Assembly (NCBI GenBank): GCA_012064385.1
Contig: QRDG01000136.1
Span: 489,266-553,265 of the forward strand
Direction: 5' to 3'
From: Puccinellia tenuiflora
Lineage: Eukaryota > Streptophyta > Magnoliopsida > Poales > Poaceae
DNA length: 64,000 bases
The notes below the pieces were generated by a model. It had not been told where the DNA came from and did no database searches. It was given only the letters and a program-made list of their open reading frames with translations. The translations under genes were made by a program, and so were the position numbers. Of this stretch, positions 60,301 to 64,000 are shown in pieces. Position 1 is the first letter of the stretch, and each line of letters begins with the position of its first letter.

Positions 60301-60960
60301 CGTGGGTCTACTATTTTATGGGCCTGGGCCTGGGCCTCGGCCTGTTCTCTAACACTTTATTTTCGGGCATAACATTGTAATGCCTTATTTTTTTGGAAGT
60401 CTAAAAGGAAGTATCTCTAACAAAGGCCCAACACAAGTACCGTCAGGCCATCTAGATAGTAAATCAGATTTTTTTTTAACGAGATATTGCATGATTCAAA
60501 AAATAAACTTCCTTCTGTAGTTGTGTTGTACTTTTTTTTTATAGAGAGTTGTAATAGCTTGTTCATCTAGTAAAATAATGTAGTACTTGGTCGCGTGGTA
60601 TATAAATTTGTGAAATGTTGCAGCACGTATGGTTTTTTATATTAAGTAAAAAATGAGTATACGGCTGAGTATTAGAAAATTAAAAATAAAAAAAAATCAG
60701 TAGGTCGTTTTCTTCAGCAAGTTGTTTTTCCTTTTCCTTGACTAGCTAAGTGCCCGTGCATTCGAATGCGGATCGCAGGCAGCTCTAGATCCAGAACCAC
60801 TCACCGACGATTCCACGGCTCCCCTTCCTCTCCAATCGCCATCTTGGCGTCGCGAGGGGCGGAGGAGTTTCGGTTCTCGTTTGTGTGTATGTGTTTTAGT
60901 CTTAAGTTTTCTAGATTTTGAGTTTCCTTTGTCCGCGTAGTGGTTCAATCTGGAAACTCA
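60301..60960. other. Intergenic, nothing certain
   Basis: AT-rich. A CTAGCTAAGTGCCCGTGCAT block near 60743-60762 resembles a motif that often marks transposon ends in grasses, but no partner end was identified. Confidence 0.35.
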
Positions 60961-60962
60961 AA

Positions 60963-61200
60963 TGACAAAATTCATCCTTCTGGGTTTAAGAAGCCATATA
61001 TCTTGCTTAAGTCAAACTTGTTGATGTTTAATCAAAATTTATCATAAAATAACATCATCATCAACAACAACAAAGCAATATCACTAGATCTAACATGAAA
61101 TATTTTAATATTTTCTTGATAAACTTTATTAAACTTAAACAAGTTTGAATGAAGACAAGAAAAATGAGCCTTGTAAACCCAGATGAATTGATTATCTAAC
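60963..61200. mobile_element. Imperfect palindromic element, about 240 bp (MITE-like)
   Basis: The left arm GACAAAATTCATCCTTCTGG pairs with the right arm near 61180-61200 (CCCAGATGAATTGATTATC), with mismatches. Inner blocks (CAAACTTGTTGATGTTTAAT / TTAAACTTAAACAAGTTTGA) also pair. No clear target duplication was seen. Confidence 0.55.
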
Positions 61201-61223
61201 CATGGGATCACCTCAATGCCAAT

Positions 61224-61732
61224 TGTCGTGGTATTGTTGATTCTAGCCGCGGCAGGGGTGCCATCGAGCTAGGTAGAGAGAGGGGTTTTAGAGACGTGGG
61301 GTGATCCGGCGACATAGAGACGAGTTTACCCAGCTTCGGATCTCACGTCGGTGGCGAGATCCTACGTGCTGCTATAATTCACTATAAGGCAATATCGCCG
61401 AGCTACAGTGGATTGGGATTGAGAGCGTATGTGCACTAAGGCGTCCCAGAGGCCGGCTTATAAAGGCGTCCAGACCCTGGGCTTACAGGAGAAAACCTAA
61501 CCGACTAAGAACAGAGTCCTACTCTAATCCGGCTTGGGCCCTGCCTTGTGGGCTAAGTCTTCCGCAATGCTGGCCGGCTTCTAGAGTCTTCCCTTAGCCG
61601 GATGGGTCTCCTGTGCTTCAGCATACTGGGCCGCCCGGTAAGCCGGATTCGGCTTACCACCACTTTGGGCCACCCTGGTCTGCTGGCTTTTAGTCTTCTC
61701 TGTGAGGTCACCTGTTCGGCATAACCCCAACA
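61224..61732. mobile_element. Solo LTR, 509 bp, with perfect CCAAT target duplication
   Basis: It starts TGTCGTGGTATTGTTG, ends CATAACCCCAACA, and is flanked by CCAAT at 61219-61223 and 61733-61737. It contains the GAGTTTACCCAGCTTCGGAT block seen in cereal LTRs and GC-rich GCCGGCTT repeats. No internal retrotransposon sequence adjoins. Strand not assigned. Confidence 0.88.
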
Positions 61733-61737
61733 CCAAT

Positions 61738-62469
61738 TGATTGAGGACAAAGAACTATTAGATAATGAACAATAATTTTCTAATTAATTTCACTAAGAAA
61801 ATCATCCACTCTAAAAATCTCTTACTAGATATTTATTATAGTATACCCTTTACAACTTTGTGCCAACATATCTTCACACAGTGCAACATACATATACCAA
61901 CAATGCATCTACCCGAACCGAATTATTCTATGAAAGCAAGTGGTTATGTCCTATTTTATATTTCTATGGTACATGAGAAATTGGTAAATGTAATCAAAAG
62001 TTTACCAAGAAGCTTTTAAAAAAATTGAGCAAGCAAACATAGTTTCCTCATGGTTTATATTTGAAAGTGTATTTATAGTGATAGACATTAGATCATTGTA
62101 TACAAAAAAATCATAAAATTATGCAACATTTTTATATGGTTAATTTTCGAAGGCATGAAAAATATAACTGTAAAGATCGTATGCTGAGAACATGAGTTGT
62201 TAACAAGTAAAAAGGTTTAGTATAAATAAGAATAAGTAAAATGAAATAGTTGAGCAATTAGGGACATTATAACAGGACACAAAAGGGAAGATCAAGTTGA
62301 ATCCTGCCACACAAGTTTTCCCTCAGTTTAGCTTCCTTCTCTTATCAAATGCAGACCACCACAGCTCATAGTGAAGAAAGGTCTCAAATATAGTCTCTGG
62401 AAGTCAAGTGAGGAGAAATCTGCTTTTGACGGGGAGATTGTGGAGGTAACATATTTTTCTAGCAGTTGT
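61738..62469. other. AT-rich intergenic DNA
   Basis: No firm feature. A short exon-like reading (KKGLKYSLWKSSEEKSAFDG, 62371-62447) ends at a GTAACA that could serve as a donor. It has no recognised match, so it is not called a gene. Confidence 0.4.
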
Positions 62470-64000
62470 GCATGCTTGCTGGCTCAGATGGCAAAGTTGG
62501 GTGGTGCCCCAAGCGAAGGCGTGGATGTAGCAAGTAGCAGTTTTCCCTCGTTAACGAAACGAGGTTTATCGAACCAGTAGGCCTTTGAAATCAACAACAA
62601 AGTGAATGTTGAAGATCTCTGCCGCTTAATCTTCAACAGACGTGGACCTGCACACACTCAACCAAAATACTTTGCCCCCAATGGCGGAAAGGTTGTCAAT
62701 CTTTCCGGTCTCGCAGAAAACAAAGCGGTTAATTGTATAGTGAAATAGATGAAATATGAAAATGGACCAGTGGAGTAATGATGATGAAAAGTGATGAATA
62801 AAAGTTGCAATCAATGTAAAAAGATGGACCGGGGGCCATGGGTTCACTAGTGGAGTCTCTCAAGTAAATAGAACATTCATGTGATGGGTAAACAAATTAC
62901 AGCTGGGCAATTGACAAGATTATAACACAAACTTAATCTAGCTATGACAAAGAGAACATGATAATATTTATGTAGGCATCACGACAAAGAACAAAGACCG
63001 TTGAGTCCAACTGCATCTTTATCTAAAAAGTCCACCGTGGGATCGCTATCCAGCCTGTCACCCATCGGTATTAAGTTGCAAGCAACAGACATTTGCATTA
63101 AGTAAAGCGCATGAAGTAAACAATACTAATATCAAAAGAGACATTAACACCGCTGTTTTACCCTTAGTAGCAACAGCACACCCTCGCCCTTAGACGTTTC
63201 TGTCACTCGTGCCCAGGAACAAAAGGGGGCATGAACCCACTATCTAGCATAAATACTCCCTCTTGGAGATACACACAATCACTTGGCCAAAGTAACTATG
63301 CACATCGGAGATCATGCAAGAACATAAATCAACATATAAGAATCAAGCACAATCTGATCATAACTTTATAATCCATCGGATCCCAGCAAACACATCACAT
63401 AGCATTACAATAATCGATCTTGATCATGTTAGGCAGCTCACAAGATCATAAGACATGAAGCATAAGAGAGAGAGACTACCATCTAGCTACTGCCATGGAC
63501 CCATGGTCCAAGGTGGGACTACTCACAAATCATCCCGGAGGAAGGCATGGCAATGAAGAGCCCTCCGGGATCGATCTCCCCTCCGGCAGAGTGTCGGGAT
63601 CAGCTTCAGAATCACCCCCAAACTTGGGTTTGCGGTAACGACGCGTCGGGGTGACTTCTCTGGAAAATAATGGCTGCCCTCTCGTTTTTAGGGTTAAAGG
63701 GATTTTATAGGCGTCGGAGGGGTCCGAGGCGGTGCCCAGAGGGTAGGGGCGGGCCCCACCCACAGGTCCAAGGGGGGTCGCGGCCGCCACCCGCCTCTGG
63801 CCCCTGGGTGGCCCCCCAGGTCGCCCTTTGGTCCTCTGGTGCCTTCCGTCGCATAAAAAATCTCCGTAAATTTTCAGCTCAATCCGACGATATTTCCTGT
63901 GGTGGACTTTCTGAAATACAAAAACAGCAAAAACAGGAAACTAGCACTAGGCATCTTGTCAATAGGTTAGTCCGACAAAATGCATAAAAATGATGTAATA
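62470..64000 (-). mobile_element. Partial LTR of the 1.6-kb LTR family, running off the right edge
   Basis: From CCCCAAGCGAAGGCG at 62507 onward the sequence follows the LTRs at 1743-3339 and (reversed) 50595-52203. It includes AAGTTGCAAGCAACAGACAT, GAACCCACTATCTAGCAT and, near the edge, CAATAGGTTAGTCCGACAAA. By comparison about 40 bp lie left of 62507, so the edge is placed near 62470. The terminal TGATACGT end would fall just beyond 64000. Whether an internal region follows cannot be seen. Confidence 0.75.

Noticed and set aside
59852..60380. Plus-strand open frames opposite the SR gene leader
   Set aside because: They lie over the 5'UTR intron, first exon and promoter of the SR gene, with no motifs and no splice or poly(A) context.
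62371..62580. Plus-strand frame with an exon-like start
   Set aside because: Splice-like borders exist on both sides, but no family is recognised and the frame runs into the LTR at about 62470. Evidence is too thin to call a gene.

Overview
The window is plant nuclear DNA, most likely from a grass of the wheat tribe (Triticeae). This is judged from GT-AG multi-exon genes whose proteins match cereal proteins, from Stowaway-type MITEs with the CTCCCTCCG end, from LTR retrotransposons primed by tRNA-Asp whose LTRs have the look of wheat and barley repeats, and from a large CACTA transposon. There are no operons, CRISPR arrays, rRNA genes or convincing tRNA genes. All boundaries were read by eye, with no database search.

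Layout. 1-5800: nested LTR retrotransposons. A non-autonomous element on the minus strand (LTR, primer-binding site, ORF, 3' internal region) is interrupted by a solo LTR of the same family. 5890-9870: debris of a PIF/Harbinger transposase, a LINE, a hAT-type MITE with 8-bp target duplication and an internally deleted Copia element. 10963-21702: a complete-ended 10.7-kb CACTA (En/Spm) element with TGC target duplications. It carries a degraded TNP2 transposase, a TNP1-like gene, three and a half tandem 500-bp repeats and a plus-strand exon resembling a plant B3 domain. 21716-24000: MITEs and a promoter-proximal direct repeat.

24304-43939 (+) is the main gene: a 23-exon SABRE/KIP/APT1 homologue, a bridge-like lipid transfer protein of about 2,628 residues with an open reading frame throughout. 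Its introns hold a LINE fragment and four MITEs. 44807-46231 (-) is an F-box gene, convergent with it. 46300-56300 is repeat-rich intergenic DNA with a GGAGACTC-rich stretch, a CTT microsatellite, a solo LTR with perfect TGCAC duplications, and a 2-kb low-complexity repeat containing a 339-bp TG...CA insertion. 56315-60260 (-) is an SR splicing-factor gene of the SCL30 group, with a 5'UTR intron and eight exons. 60300-64000 holds a palindromic element, a solo LTR with CCAAT duplications, and the start of another LTR of the family seen at the left edge.

The three host genes have unrelated housekeeping or regulatory roles: membrane lipid transfer and cell growth, ubiquitin-ligase substrate choice, and pre-mRNA splicing. 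They are not a functional cluster. I see no evidence for a new defence or biosynthetic system. The most unusual structures are the B3-carrying CACTA element, the self-nested retrotransposon and the GTTACC-rich repeat at 53.5-55.5 kb.
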